DNA from: Pseudomonas sp. efr-133-TYG-5
GTDB taxonomy: Bacteria; Pseudomonadota; Gammaproteobacteria; Pseudomonadales; Pseudomonadaceae
Reading direction: 5' to 3'
Length of the DNA: 64,000 nt
NCBI RefSeq assembly: GCF_030209175.1
Contig: NZ_JARVSM010000004.1
Coordinates: 372,001-436,000 of the forward strand
Shown here: positions 7,866 through 16,348 of the stretch, piece by piece
Layout of the letters: each line of letters opens with the position of its first letter
Numbering within the stretch: position 1 is the first letter of the stretch
The notes under the pieces: model-generated
What the model saw: the letters and a program-made list of their open reading frames with translations, nothing else
Told to the model about the DNA's origin: nothing
Database searches by the model: none
Position numbers and translations under genes: made by a program

Positions 7866-9020
7866 ATGTCGGCCACCAAGAAGCCTGTAAACACTCCGTT
7901 GCACTTACTCCAACAACTCTCGGGCAGCCTGCTCGAGCATCTGGAAAACGCTTGCTCGCAAGCCCTGGCTGATGCTGAAAAACTGCTCGCCAAACTGGAA
8001 AAGCAACGTGGCAAGGCGCAGGAAAAACTGCACAAGTCGCGCACCAAATTGCAGGACGCAGCCACTGCCGGCAAAGCCAAGGCGCAGAACAAAGCCAAGG
8101 CTGCCGTGAAGGAACTCGAAGACCTGCTCGATGCGCTGAAGGATCGTCAGTCCGACACCCGCAGCTACATTCTGCAACTCAAGCGCGATGCCCAGGAAAG
8201 CCTGAAACTGGCCCAGGGTGTCGGTCGTGTGCAAGAGGCGGTGGGCAAGGCGTTGTCGGCTCGCGCCGCCAAACCGGCAGCCGTTGCGGCGAAGAAACCA
8301 GCCGCCAAACCTGCGGCGAAAGCGGCAGCCAAACCTGCTGCCAAGCCAGCGGCGAAAGCACCGGCCAAGGCGCCCGTGAAAGCGGCGGCCAAACCGGCGG
8401 CGAAAAAACCGGCCGCAGCCAGCGCTGCAAAACCGGCGGCAAAAACCACGTCGGCCAAACCTGCCGCTGCCAAGCCAGCCGCCAAGCCAGCGGCGAAAAC
8501 CACCGCCGCCAAAGCGACTCCGGCAAGAACCGCAGCGGCCAAGCCTGCCGCTAAACCGGTAGCAAAAATTGCGGTGAAACCTGCCGCCAAACCTGCGGCG
8601 AAAACCGCTGCTGCGAAACCTGTAGCCAAGACAGCCGCCAAGCCTGCAGCGGCCAAACCCGCCGCGAAATCAGCGTCGAAACCAGCCGCCAAGCCAGCCG
8701 TGAAAGCCGCCGCGAAACCTGCAGCCGCTGCGAAACCAGCCGCCGCTGCCAAGCCCGCGACCACCGCTGCCAAACCCGCTGCTGCCAAACCAGCTGCCGC
8801 CAAGCCAGCCGCGAAACCCGCGACCAAGCCTGCCGCGAAAAAGCCGGCCGCTGCCAAACCCGCCGCCGCGAAACCGACCACCGCTCCTGCTGCCAAACCC
8901 GCCACACCGGCGACTCCGGCCGCCCCGGCAGCGTCCGCACCCGCCACCTCGACTTCGACCACGGCGCCAACCTCCGCGCCTGCCTCGAGCGTCGCCAGCA
9001 ACCCGACCAGCGCTTCCTAA
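7866..9020 (+). CDS. algP: AlgP, histone H1-like protein with KPAA repeats
   Basis: A 384-residue protein. Residues 1-125 are a helical, coiled-coil-like region (LLQQLSGSLLEHLENA, then many Lys and Glu). From about residue 135 to 345 comes a lysine-alanine-proline tail with about 25 KPAA units and variants such as KPVA and KPAT, like eukaryotic H1 tails; the end is rich in Ala, Ser and Thr. In P. aeruginosa AlgP is reported to bind DNA and to affect algD. The RBS CAGGAGG is strong. The repeat DNA is prone to length change, so repeat number may differ between strains. It overlaps the convergent next gene by four bases. Confidence 0.93.
   Translation: MSATKKPVNTPLHLLQQLSGSLLEHLENACSQALADAEKLLAKLEKQRGKAQEKLHKSRTKLQDAATAGKAKAQNKAKAAVKELEDLLDALKDRQSDTRSYILQLKRDAQESLKLAQGVGRVQEAVGKALSARAAKPAAVAAKKPAAKPAAKAAAKPAAKPAAKAPAKAPVKAAAKPAAKKPAAASAAKPAAKTTSAKPAAAKPAAKPAAKTTAAKATPARTAAAKPAAKPVAKIAVKPAAKPAAKTAAAKPVAKTAAKPAAAKPAAKSASKPAAKPAVKAAAKPAAAAKPAAAAKPATTAAKPAAAKPAAAKPAAKPATKPAAKKPAAAKPAAAKPTTAPAAKPATPATPAAPAASAPATSTSTTAPTSAPASSVASNPTSAS
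8262..8890 (+). repeat. KPAA-coding degenerate tandem repeat inside algP
   Basis: Tandem 12-base-like units coding Lys-Pro-Ala-Ala, with third-position changes so that neighbouring units are seldom identical. The low complexity makes long open frames appear on both strands; these are composition artefacts. Confidence 0.85.
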
Positions 9021-9478
9021 GTGCCGATCGCCGCGACGCGCAGCACCTGCAGCGCGTCGCGGTTCAGGTGAGCCGCAGCGCCGGCCAGGCCTTCCAGCCA
9101 CACCGCCTGATCGGCGCTGTTTCTCGCCCAGCCTTGGGCGACGCCTTCCAGTCGTGACAGCAAGGCGCGTTCCGCTTCCAGTTCCAGGCCCTTGACCTGC
9201 TCGCGCATACCCTTGAGCACGGCATCGGTTTCGGCGCGGGTCTTCCATTGCATGCGCAATTCGCGCAGCGGCTGCACCACCTCCCTGTCCCAGGGCGCGG
9301 TGAGTTGCTCAAGCTCGCGCAGGCGTTCCTCTTCGCAGCTCACGCCGCGTTGTTCCAGCCATAACCCACACAGCATCAGGCAGACATTGGCCCCCGCCGA
9401 TTGCAGGTGCAGACAGGCGTCTTCCACGCCGCAGCGGGCGTAGACGGCCAGGGCAAAGCTCCACAGGTCAGAGGACAT
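9017..9478 (-). CDS. TIGR02444 family protein (DUF2390)
   Basis: A 153-residue, mostly helical cytoplasmic protein beginning MSSDLWSFALAVYARCGVED. The pattern of an N-terminal W-x-FA-x-x-x-Y segment, a CLMLCGLWLEQ helix and a charged helical C-terminus fits the TIGR02444 family found next to the algP/ABC-F genes in Pseudomonas. Function unknown. It is convergent with algP, overlapping by four bases, and divergent from the ABC-F gene, with only 50 bases between starts, so the two promoters must be compact or overlapping. Confidence 0.8.
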   Translation of the reverse strand: MSSDLWSFALAVYARCGVEDACLHLQSAGANVCLMLCGLWLEQRGVSCEEERLRELEQLTAPWDREVVQPLRELRMQWKTRAETDAVLKGMREQVKGLELEAERALLSRLEGVAQGWARNSADQAVWLEGLAGAAAHLNRDALQVLRVAAIGT

Positions 9479-9528
9479 CGTGCTACTCGCGCCAGTTGTG
9501 AGCGAAGCTGGTAGACTCCGCCGCCATT

Positions 9529-11439
9529 ATGATCCGACTTCAGAACCTGACTTTACAGCGTGGCCCGCAACGTCTGCTAGAAGACGCCGAGCTGACCCTG
9601 CACGCCGGCCACAAAGCCGGCCTCATCGGTGCCAACGGCGCCGGCAAATCCAGCCTGTTCGCCTTGCTGCGCGGCGAGTTGCACCCGGACTCGGGCGACT
9701 GCCTGCTGCCGGCCGACTGGCGCATCGCGCACATGCGCCAGGAGGTCGACACCCTCGAGCGCCTGGCGGTCGACTATGTGCTCGATGGTGACCTGCGTCT
9801 GCGCCAGGTGCAACGCGACCTCGCGGCCGCCGAAGCGGCCCATGACGGCGAGGCCCTGGCCCGCCTGCACGCCGAACTCGACAGCGCCGACGGCTACACC
9901 GCCGACGCGCGTGCCCGCAAACTGCTGGCCGGCCTCGGGTTCACCAACGAGCAGATGGATCGTCAGGTAGGAGATTTCTCCGGTGGTTGGAGGATGCGTC
10001 TGAACCTGGCGCAGGCTTTGATGTGCCCATCCGACCTGCTGCTGCTCGACGAACCAACCAACCACTTGGACCTCGACGCCATCATCTGGCTCGAAGAGTG
10101 GCTGAAAAGTTACCCGGGCACCTTGCTGCTGATTTCCCACGACCGCGACTTCCTCGATGAAGTGGTCGACCACGTGGCCCACGTCGACCAGCGCAAACTG
10201 GTGCTCTACCGTGGCGGCTACACCTCGTTCGAACGCGCCCGCGCCGAGCGTCTGGCCCAGCAGCAACAGGCCTACGAGAAGCAGCAGGCGCAACGGGCGC
10301 ACATGGAAAGCTACATCGCCCGCTTCAAGGCCCAGGCCACCAAGGCCCGTCAGGCACAGAGCCGGATCAAGGCCCTGGAGCGGATGGAAGAGCTGTCGGC
10401 GGCGCACGTCGATTCGCCGTTCGATTTCGTCTTCCGCGAGTCGAGCAAGATCTCCAGCCCGCTGATCGACCTGTCCGATGCGCGCCTGGGCTATGGCGAG
10501 AAAACCGTGCTGGAGAAGGTCAAGCTGCAACTGACCCCGGGTGCGCGGATCGGTCTGCTCGGGCCCAACGGCGCCGGCAAATCGACCTTGATCAAGAACC
10601 TCGCCGGCGAGCTCGAACCGCTGGCCGGGCGCCTGACCCGTGGCGAGAACACCGTGGTCGGCTACTTTGCCCAGCATCAGCTCGATTCGCTGGATGCCAA
10701 GGCCAGCCCCTTGCTGCACTTGCAGCGTCTGGCGCCGACCGAGCGCGAGCAGACCCTGCGCGATTTCCTCGGCGGCTTCGACTTCCGTGGCGCGCGTATC
10801 GACGAACCGGTGCTGAACTTCTCCGGTGGCGAAAAGGCCCGTCTGGCCCTGGCATTGATCGCCTGGGAACGGCCGAACCTGTTGCTGCTCGACGAACCGA
10901 CCAACCACCTCGACCTGGAAATGCGCCTGGCGCTGACCATGGCCTTGCAGGAATTCAGCGGCGCGGTGCTGGTGGTTTCCCACGACCGGCACCTGCTCAA
11001 GAGCACCACCGACAACTTCTACCTGGTCGCCGACGGCAAGGTCGAAGAGTTCGATGGCGACCTCGAGGACTACGCACGCTGGCTGGTCGAGTACCGTCAG
11101 CGCAACGCCCCGGTCAGCACCACGCTGGCCAACCCGGACAAGACCGACAAGAAGGCCCAGCGCCAGGCTGCCGCCGCGTTGCGTCAGCAACTGGCGCCGC
11201 ACAAGCGCGAAGCCGACAAGCTCGAAGCCGAGCTGGGCAAGCTGCACGAGAAACTGGCCAAGGTCGACGCCAGCCTCGGCGACAGCGACCTCTACGAGCC
11301 GGCGCGCAAGAACGAGCTGCGTGATCTGCTGGCCGAGCAGGCCAGGCTGAAAGTGCGCGAAGGCGAACTCGAAGAAGCGTGGATGCAAGCCCTGGAAACG
11401 CTGGAGAGCATGCAGGCGGAGCTGGAGTCGCTGTCTTGA
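9529..11439 (+). CDS. ABC-F family ATPase (YheS-like)
   Basis: A 636-residue soluble protein with two ABC domains and no membrane segment. Walker A motifs are GANGAGKS (34-41) and GPNGAGKS (345-352), signature motifs FSGG (150-153) and a second FSGGEKARL, and Walker B motifs LLLLDEPTNHLDL in both halves. The linker (about 235-310) is charged and helical; the C-terminus (about 530-636) is a coiled coil. ABC-F proteins act on the ribosome E site rather than in transport; this length and tail fit YheS/Uup-type members. Its stop overlaps the next start (TGATG). Confidence 0.93.
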   Translation: MIRLQNLTLQRGPQRLLEDAELTLHAGHKAGLIGANGAGKSSLFALLRGELHPDSGDCLLPADWRIAHMRQEVDTLERLAVDYVLDGDLRLRQVQRDLAAAEAAHDGEALARLHAELDSADGYTADARARKLLAGLGFTNEQMDRQVGDFSGGWRMRLNLAQALMCPSDLLLLDEPTNHLDLDAIIWLEEWLKSYPGTLLLISHDRDFLDEVVDHVAHVDQRKLVLYRGGYTSFERARAERLAQQQQAYEKQQAQRAHMESYIARFKAQATKARQAQSRIKALERMEELSAAHVDSPFDFVFRESSKISSPLIDLSDARLGYGEKTVLEKVKLQLTPGARIGLLGPNGAGKSTLIKNLAGELEPLAGRLTRGENTVVGYFAQHQLDSLDAKASPLLHLQRLAPTEREQTLRDFLGGFDFRGARIDEPVLNFSGGEKARLALALIAWERPNLLLLDEPTNHLDLEMRLALTMALQEFSGAVLVVSHDRHLLKSTTDNFYLVADGKVEEFDGDLEDYARWLVEYRQRNAPVSTTLANPDKTDKKAQRQAAAALRQQLAPHKREADKLEAELGKLHEKLAKVDASLGDSDLYEPARKNELRDLLAEQARLKVREGELEEAWMQALETLESMQAELESLS

Positions 11440-12020
11440 TGGAAGCGTTCAAGCTGCCGCTGCCGGCGGTGTGGGTCGAGCCGGTCTGGCTCGGCGTGCA
11501 GATTCTGCTGATCCTGCTGGCCGGCTATTTCGCCCAGCGCTTTGTCGCCCGCTGCCTGACCCGCCTGGGTGAGCGCTATCCGTTTCCGCCGCAGTTGCTG
11601 ATGCCGCTGCGAGGTGTGTTGCGCTGGCTGATCATGGGCAGCGCGGTGATAGTCGTGCTGGAGCGCCTCGGCGTGTCGGCCACGGTGCTGTGGACGGCGC
11701 TGTCCGGGTTTGTCGCGGTGGCGGCGGTGGCGTTCTTCGCCATGTGGAGCGTGCTGTCGAACCTGCTCTGCGCGATTCTGATCTTCACCGTCGGGCCGTT
11801 TCGCCTCGGCGATGTGGTCGAGCTGGTGGACACCACCGACAAGCCCGGGGTCAAGGGCCGGGTGGTGGCGATCAACCTGCTCTACACCACGCTGATCGAG
11901 GCCGAGGAACTGGGTACCGGCAGCGCCATGGTGCAGGTGCCGAACAGCCTGTTCTTCCAGCGCTCGGTGCGGCGCTGGCGCGGGACGGATGTGTTTCCAT
12001 CGAGCGGTTTCGAAAAATAG
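11439..12020 (+). CDS. Short MscS-like mechanosensitive channel protein
   Basis: A 193-residue inner-membrane protein. It has segments at about 13-33, 53-73 and 80-115, the last resembling the MscS pore helix (Gly/Ala-rich, then LSNLLCAILIF), followed by a short beta domain (FRLGDVVELVD to QVPNSLFF). E. coli MscS has 286 residues; this protein stops after the beta domain and lacks the large cytoplasmic vestibule. The ATG at 11439 overlaps the ABC-F stop by one base; an earlier in-frame start inside the ABC-F gene is less likely. Probably a small channel for osmotic release; activity unproven. Confidence 0.82.
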   Translation: MEAFKLPLPAVWVEPVWLGVQILLILLAGYFAQRFVARCLTRLGERYPFPPQLLMPLRGVLRWLIMGSAVIVVLERLGVSATVLWTALSGFVAVAAVAFFAMWSVLSNLLCAILIFTVGPFRLGDVVELVDTTDKPGVKGRVVAINLLYTTLIEAEELGTGSAMVQVPNSLFFQRSVRRWRGTDVFPSSGFEK

Positions 12021-12039
12021 ATTCCCCGGGCGTCTGATC

Positions 12040-12148
12040 TGACGCCTTCGCGAGCAAGCCCGCTCCCACATGGGTCATTGGTGTTCACACGATGTGTGTT
12101 CCACCCAGGACACGGTGGGCGCGGGCTTGCTCGCGCAGAGGCCATCAG
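12040..12148. repeat. REPIN-type inverted repeat pair
   Basis: Left arm CTTCGCGAGCAAGCCCGCTC (12046-12065) and right arm GCGCGGGCTTGCTCGCGCAG (12119-12138) are near reverse complements about 55 bases apart, after the MscS-like gene. This is the typical Pseudomonas REP pair. Confidence 0.8.
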
Positions 12149-12240
12149 CCGCGCTCAGACCATCCAGCAAAAATCGGTAGTCATCCGCCCGAAACCGCAT
12201 TAGCTTTGACGTCTGTCACGATTCAGAGTCGAGGTGTGCG

Positions 12241-12873
12241 ATGGAGCTTCAGACATGGCTGGCATTTTTCGCCGCCTGTTGGGTGATCAGTCTGTCCCCG
12301 GGTGCCGGCGCGATTGCGTCGATGTCCAGCGGTCTGCAATACGGGTTCTGGCGCGGTTACTGGAACGCCCTGGGCCTGCAGATCGGTCTGGCGGTACAGA
12401 TTGCGATCGTTGGCGCCGGGGTCGGGGCGATTCTCACGGCGTCGGCCACGGCGTTTTATGCGATCAAGTGGTTCGGTGTGGCCTACCTGGTCTACCTGGC
12501 GATCAAGCAATGGCGTGCGCTGCCCATGGACATGAGCGATGACGCGGCGGTGCGCCCGATCGGCAAGCCGCTGGCGCTGGTGTTCCGTGGTTTCCTGGTG
12601 AACATCAGCAACCCCAAGGCGCTGGTGTTCATGCTGGCGGTGCTGCCGCAGTTCATCAATCCGCATGCGCCGCTGCTGATGCAGTACCTGGTGATCGGTG
12701 TGACGATGGTCTGCGTTGACCTGATCGTCATGGCCGGCTACACCGGGCTGGCGTCGAAGGTGCTGCGCCTGTTGCGCACGCCGAAACAGCAGAAACGCAT
12801 GAACCGCACGTTTGCCGGGCTGTTCATCGGTGCGGCAGCGTTCATGGCGACGTTGCGCAAAGCGGTGGTGTAG
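12241..12873 (+). CDS. LysE/RhtB family amino acid exporter
   Basis: A 210-residue inner-membrane protein with about six hydrophobic segments. The N-terminal ISLSPGAGAIASMSSGLQYG segment and the central NISNPKALVFMLAVLPQFI motif are LysE/RhtB signatures; the family exports amino acids such as homoserine, threonine or lysine. Substrate cannot be inferred. Start ATG at 12241 behind GAGGTG. It is a single gene: a REPIN lies upstream and a strong hairpin terminator directly downstream. Confidence 0.92.
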   Translation: MELQTWLAFFAACWVISLSPGAGAIASMSSGLQYGFWRGYWNALGLQIGLAVQIAIVGAGVGAILTASATAFYAIKWFGVAYLVYLAIKQWRALPMDMSDDAAVRPIGKPLALVFRGFLVNISNPKALVFMLAVLPQFINPHAPLLMQYLVIGVTMVCVDLIVMAGYTGLASKVLRLLRTPKQQKRMNRTFAGLFIGAAAFMATLRKAVV

Positions 12874-12884
12874 ACCCGCAGCAG

Positions 12885-12916
12885 AAAAAAAGGCGACCTG
12901 ATGGGTCGCCTTTTTT
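12885..12916 (+). terminator. Bidirectional terminator after the LysE gene
   Basis: A run of seven A, stem GGCGACC/GGTCGCC, loop of five bases, then six T. It can work in both directions and separates the LysE gene from the convergent lipoprotein cluster. Confidence 0.9.
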
Positions 12917-12985
12917 GTGCCTCGCACGCCGCGCGTCTGCGCCTGCCTTCCCACGCACGGCGCGGCAACGCTCAGCCTGGAACCA

Positions 12986-13729
12986 TCAGCGCAGAATCAC
13001 CGGCGCCGTATCGCGCGGCAGGTTGTTGCGCTGCTGCGGCTCGCGCGGCTGCTCGTAACCGCCGCCGCCGAGCTGCTGGCTCAGTTGCCCGGCCACGTCT
13101 TCGCCGAGGGCCTTCGACACATCGCGCACCACCCGGGGACGGTTCAGCGAGATCTTGATGTCGCGGCCGTTCACCAGTTTGGTGTCCTGCGCTTCACCCA
13201 TCGCCGTGAAGGCCGAAGTGATCTCGAAGGTCTTGGTGTTGATCAGGCTGAAGTCGGCCACCAGCGTCAGGCCCAGCACCGCCGAATAGCTGTCGGTGTG
13301 CGCCAGCTCGTTGATGTCCTGGGTGAAGTCGATGTCCGACACGGTGCCGAACAGCACGTAGTCGGCACCCTTGAAGTTGCCGGCCTTGATGCGCTTGATC
13401 ACGTCGTAGACGTCACCCTTGGACGCCGCCGTGTACGGCGTGCCCTGCACCAGCTGGAACATGCCGGTACGCAGGATCTCGCCCTTGATGTCGCCGGTGA
13501 ACTTGCGCAGCTCGGTCTGCTCGATGTAACTGGTGGTCGCCTCCAGCTCGTTGTAGCTCGACGAGCCACTGGCGCTGTAGTAACCCTCGCGGTAATTGCT
13601 CTGCGCCGAAACGACGTGGATGTATTGCTCCACACGCTCCTGATACGCCAGGTCGGTCACCGCGACTTTCGGGGCCGCTTGCACGCTGAACGCACAAGCC
13701 AGGGCCATCATGCCAATCCATGTGCGCAT
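12986..13729 (-). CDS. CsgG-like periplasmic protein, last gene of the lipoprotein cluster
   Basis: A 247-residue protein with a signal peptide (MRTWIGMMALACAFSVQA, cleaved before APK). The mature part shows the CsgG/TolB-N-like pattern: VAVTDLAY, later GADYVLFGTVSDIDF and SLINTKTFEITSAF. The C-terminus is Gln/Pro-rich. Unlike CsgG it has no lipobox cysteine. Its ATG lies three bases after the LpoB-like stop, so the two are almost certainly co-translated. Databases may label it LpoB-like or CsgG-like; no function is known to me. No curli genes are nearby. Confidence 0.7.
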   Translation of the reverse strand: MRTWIGMMALACAFSVQAAPKVAVTDLAYQERVEQYIHVVSAQSNYREGYYSASGSSSYNELEATTSYIEQTELRKFTGDIKGEILRTGMFQLVQGTPYTAASKGDVYDVIKRIKAGNFKGADYVLFGTVSDIDFTQDINELAHTDSYSAVLGLTLVADFSLINTKTFEITSAFTAMGEAQDTKLVNGRDIKISLNRPRVVRDVSKALGEDVAGQLSQQLGGGGYEQPREPQQRNNLPRDTAPVILR

Positions 13730-13732
13730 GGC

Positions 13733-14320
13733 TTAACGCTCCGTGGTTTTGCGGATCTCTTTTTCGTCCATCCACTCGGCCAGACCGCTTTCAACATCGA
13801 TCAGTTGCAGGCTGAATTTGTAGAAGACGTCCTTGTAGTCGCTGCTGCGCTTGACGATCGAGCTGATCGAGCCTTCCAGGCGATATTTGGCGGCGATCAT
13901 GTTGCCGGTCTTGGCCACGGTGCTCTTCTTGTACAGGCCGCTCTGGTTTTGCAGCTTGAGCTGGTCGACCTGGCTCTGCATCGCGGTGTTGTCGCTGGCG
14001 AAGCGGGCGGTGCCGGACTTCATCAGCTGGGTCTTGATGCTGGTGGTGATTTCGCGGGTGTCGATGTACTCGCTGGTCTTGTTCTTCACGTCGTAGACCT
14101 GCACCACCGGACGGCCCTGCAGAATGCCGGACTGGGCCAGGGAGCGGGTCATCGACTCGGCGATCATCTGCAGGTCGGTCGAACCGAATTCGTTGGTCAC
14201 GGTTTCAACCGCTTTGGTGTCGCCGTAGCTGATGTTCTTGCTGCCCAGGGTCGGCGAAGTGTTGGCGCAACCGCTGGCCAGCAAGGCGAGGACGGCGATG
14301 AAGGAAAAGCGTGCAAACAT
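13733..14320 (-). CDS. lpoB: LpoB-like outer-membrane lipoprotein
   Basis: A 195-residue lipoprotein with lipobox LASGC (Cys18) and Ala at +2, which suggests outer-membrane sorting. The mature part resembles E. coli LpoB, the activator of penicillin-binding protein 1b (for example MIAAKYRLEGSISSIVKRS and YKFSLQLIDVESGLAEWMDE-type strands). In P. aeruginosa PBP1b is known to use the unrelated lipoprotein LpoP, so the LpoB function should not be assumed here. Neighbours are a YcfL-like gene upstream, as in the E. coli ycfL-lpoB pair, and a CsgG-like gene three bases downstream. Confidence 0.8.
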   Translation of the reverse strand: MFARFSFIAVLALLASGCANTSPTLGSKNISYGDTKAVETVTNEFGSTDLQMIAESMTRSLAQSGILQGRPVVQVYDVKNKTSEYIDTREITTSIKTQLMKSGTARFASDNTAMQSQVDQLKLQNQSGLYKKSTVAKTGNMIAAKYRLEGSISSIVKRSSDYKDVFYKFSLQLIDVESGLAEWMDEKEIRKTTER

Positions 14321-14356
14321 GGGAGTGCTCTCTGAATCGGGAATAGGGTGGCGGGC

Positions 14357-14731
14357 TTACGGCGTCTTGAGTTCGAGACGGAAATCCACGGCTTTCGGGG
14401 TTGGGGCGATGCCCTGGATGAAGCTGGTCTGGGCGCCGTACATCATCTGGCTCTTCCAGACTTCTTCCTCGGCAATCGGGAAGCCCTCGGGGCCCAACCA
14501 GGCGAAGCGGTAGTAGAACGTCTTGTTGCTGTTGAGGGTGTTGGTCAACTGCACATTGACGGTCATGAAGCCGTTCTCGCGAGCGACGCGCATGGCGCCG
14601 ACCGCAATGTGTTTCTGCGGGCCCATGGCCACGACCTTGCTCGCGGCGCTGCCCGGCTCAGGAGGGGGCGGGGTGGCGCAGCCGCTTGCCAGCACGGCGA
14701 GGGCGGCAACGGCGATGAGTTTGAAACGCAT
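14357..14731 (-). CDS. ycfL: YcfL-like lipoprotein (DUF1425)
   Basis: A 124-residue lipoprotein, lipobox LASGC (Cys18), Ala at +2. The body is a small beta domain with VNVQLTNTLNSNKTFYYRF and WLGPEGFPIAEEEVWKS, the pattern of E. coli YcfL. Function unknown. In E. coli ycfL directly precedes lpoB, and the same order holds here with 36 bases between stop and next start. It follows the COG3014-type gene with a 15-base gap. Confidence 0.8.
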   Translation of the reverse strand: MRFKLIAVAALAVLASGCATPPPPEPGSAASKVVAMGPQKHIAVGAMRVARENGFMTVNVQLTNTLNSNKTFYYRFAWLGPEGFPIAEEEVWKSQMMYGAQTSFIQGIAPTPKAVDFRLELKTP

Positions 14732-14746
14732 GCAAAGACTCCGTTC

Positions 14747-16141
14747 TTAAGGTTGTTTGAGGCTGGCCACAGCGGTCTGGGCGCTGCTCGGGATCACGTG
14801 GGCGGCGAGGCCGGCGGCGAACACCTGGTTGCCCACGGCGCGCAGGCTGATCACTTGATAACGCTGATCGACGTTGACCTTGACCAGCGAGCCGCCGACG
14901 GCGCTCGGCAGGCTGACCTGGTGCTCGCCTTTCTTCAAGCGCAGACGCACCACCTGGGTGTTGTCCGGCAGCGTGCGCCACGTACGGGTATCGGCACCTT
15001 CGAGCACGGCTGAAGAAATACCGACCGCGAGGCCGGCGAGCGGGTTGGTTTCGTTGATTTTCTTCTGCGCCACGCCTTTGGTGATCGCCCGCACGGTGGT
15101 GCGCACGATGATCCCCGGCATGTCATCGCGCAGGGCGCGGCGGGACATGGCGGTGGTGCTGTTGAGGGCGGTCAGGTTGACTTGCTGGCCATCGACGCCA
15201 ATCTGCGCGAACGGTGCGGTGGAGGTGTCCGGCTTGATGATCGGGAACGACAGCGGGGTGATCACCAGGTTGTTGGAGATCGGCAATGGCAGCGGCACGC
15301 GGATCGAGTCGCGCGCTGGCGCCAGGCCGCTTTGCACCACGATCAGGATATCGCTGTCGTCGGATTTGCTCGGCTTGTCGAGGTTGACCAGCGCCTGCTC
15401 CAGCAGCGGGGTGTTCGGACGCAGTTCGGCCGCCTTGCGGTAGCCCGGTGCTGCCAGGTCTTTCTCACCCAGGGCTTCGTAGACGAAACCGGCCAGGTAA
15501 TGGCTGAACGCACTCTGGTAGCTGTTTTTCAGGCCGACCACTTCCGGCGCGTCGAGGCTGGCGACCGGGTAGCCCTGCAAGTCCTTGTACTGGGTCTTGA
15601 TGCCTTCTTTCTCGGCCTGCTCCTCGCTCTTGAGGTATTCCTTGTCGCGCAGGTCGGCGATCACCGCTTCGCGCTCGTGGGTCTTCTTGATCGCGGTGCG
15701 GGCGCCATCGAAATCGTTGACCGCCAGCAGGTTGAGGGCCATCTGCGTGGTCAGCATGACTTTTTCGTAGTCGTAGCCTTCGTAGCGGCGCACCTTGTCG
15801 TTGACCAGGAAACTGCCGAACTGGGCCAGGTACTTGTCGGTGTCGAGCTTGACCGAATCTTCCCATTGCCCGACTACCCGGTCGGCGCTGCCCCAGGCAT
15901 TCTGGCTGCCGGACAGGTCGCCCTTGGCGCGCAGCAGCTCACCCTTCTCGAAGTAATAGAGCAGGTCCTTGTCCGGGCCGCTGTTGTTCTTTTCCAGCAG
16001 GGTCAGGGCCGCATCGACATTGCCGCTGGCCAGTTGCTGGTTGGTCTGGGCCAGTTCGGCGTCGTAGTTGCGAAAGGCGGAGCAGCCGGACAGCAGCGTG
16101 ACAGCGCTGAGCGCGAGCAGAGTGGGGGCGCGGAGTGCCAT
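14747..16141 (-). CDS. COG3014-type TPR lipoprotein, copy A
   Basis: A 464-residue lipoprotein (lipobox LLSGC, Cys20, Ser at +2). The N-terminal half is helical with TPR-like repeats (DAALTLLEKN, YYFEKGELLRAKGD) and the conserved RYEGYDYEKVMLTTQMALN segment; the C-terminal half is beta-rich (VPLPLPISNNLVI to RLRLKKGEHQVSL). A paralogue with the same layout lies upstream at 16349-17722. RBS GGAAGAAG. It is the first gene of the unit COG3014-ycfL-lpoB-csgG-like. Function unknown; envelope location is inferred from the lipobox. Confidence 0.8.
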   Translation of the reverse strand: MALRAPTLLALSAVTLLSGCSAFRNYDAELAQTNQQLASGNVDAALTLLEKNNSGPDKDLLYYFEKGELLRAKGDLSGSQNAWGSADRVVGQWEDSVKLDTDKYLAQFGSFLVNDKVRRYEGYDYEKVMLTTQMALNLLAVNDFDGARTAIKKTHEREAVIADLRDKEYLKSEEQAEKEGIKTQYKDLQGYPVASLDAPEVVGLKNSYQSAFSHYLAGFVYEALGEKDLAAPGYRKAAELRPNTPLLEQALVNLDKPSKSDDSDILIVVQSGLAPARDSIRVPLPLPISNNLVITPLSFPIIKPDTSTAPFAQIGVDGQQVNLTALNSTTAMSRRALRDDMPGIIVRTTVRAITKGVAQKKINETNPLAGLAVGISSAVLEGADTRTWRTLPDNTQVVRLRLKKGEHQVSLPSAVGGSLVKVNVDQRYQVISLRAVGNQVFAAGLAAHVIPSSAQTAVASLKQP

Positions 16142-16285
16142 AAGGGGTTACTTCTTCCCTGAGAGTAAGTCCAGCCACAGATGTGGGTCGGGCTGGCGTG
16201 ACCGATCGGCAGTGGCGTTGGCCTCCTGCCAATTCCTCATAAAAAGAGGAGCTTCAATGCCTCGTCGCGATAGCGCGGGCGCGGC

Positions 16286-16291
16286 ATTATA
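16286..16291 (-). promoter_or_regulatory. -10 element before the COG3014A-ycfL-lpoB unit
   Basis: A perfect TATAAT on the minus strand, followed by GCC, about 145 bases before the start at 16141. No good -35 at 17 bases. The leader contains a TCCTC/GAGGA hairpin at 16235-16252. Confidence 0.45.
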
Positions 16292-16348
16292 AGCGGCCGA
16301 TGCTGGCTATGTAATAGCTTTTTAATTGCACCGATTAGTTGGGTGCCA

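Noticed and set aside
8165..9001. Ala/Gly-rich open frame opposite algP
   Set aside because: Low-complexity mirror of the KPAA repeats.
9577..11388. A 603-residue open frame opposite the ABC-F gene
   Set aside because: Shadow of the highly conserved ABC-F sequence, without RBS or recognisable motifs.
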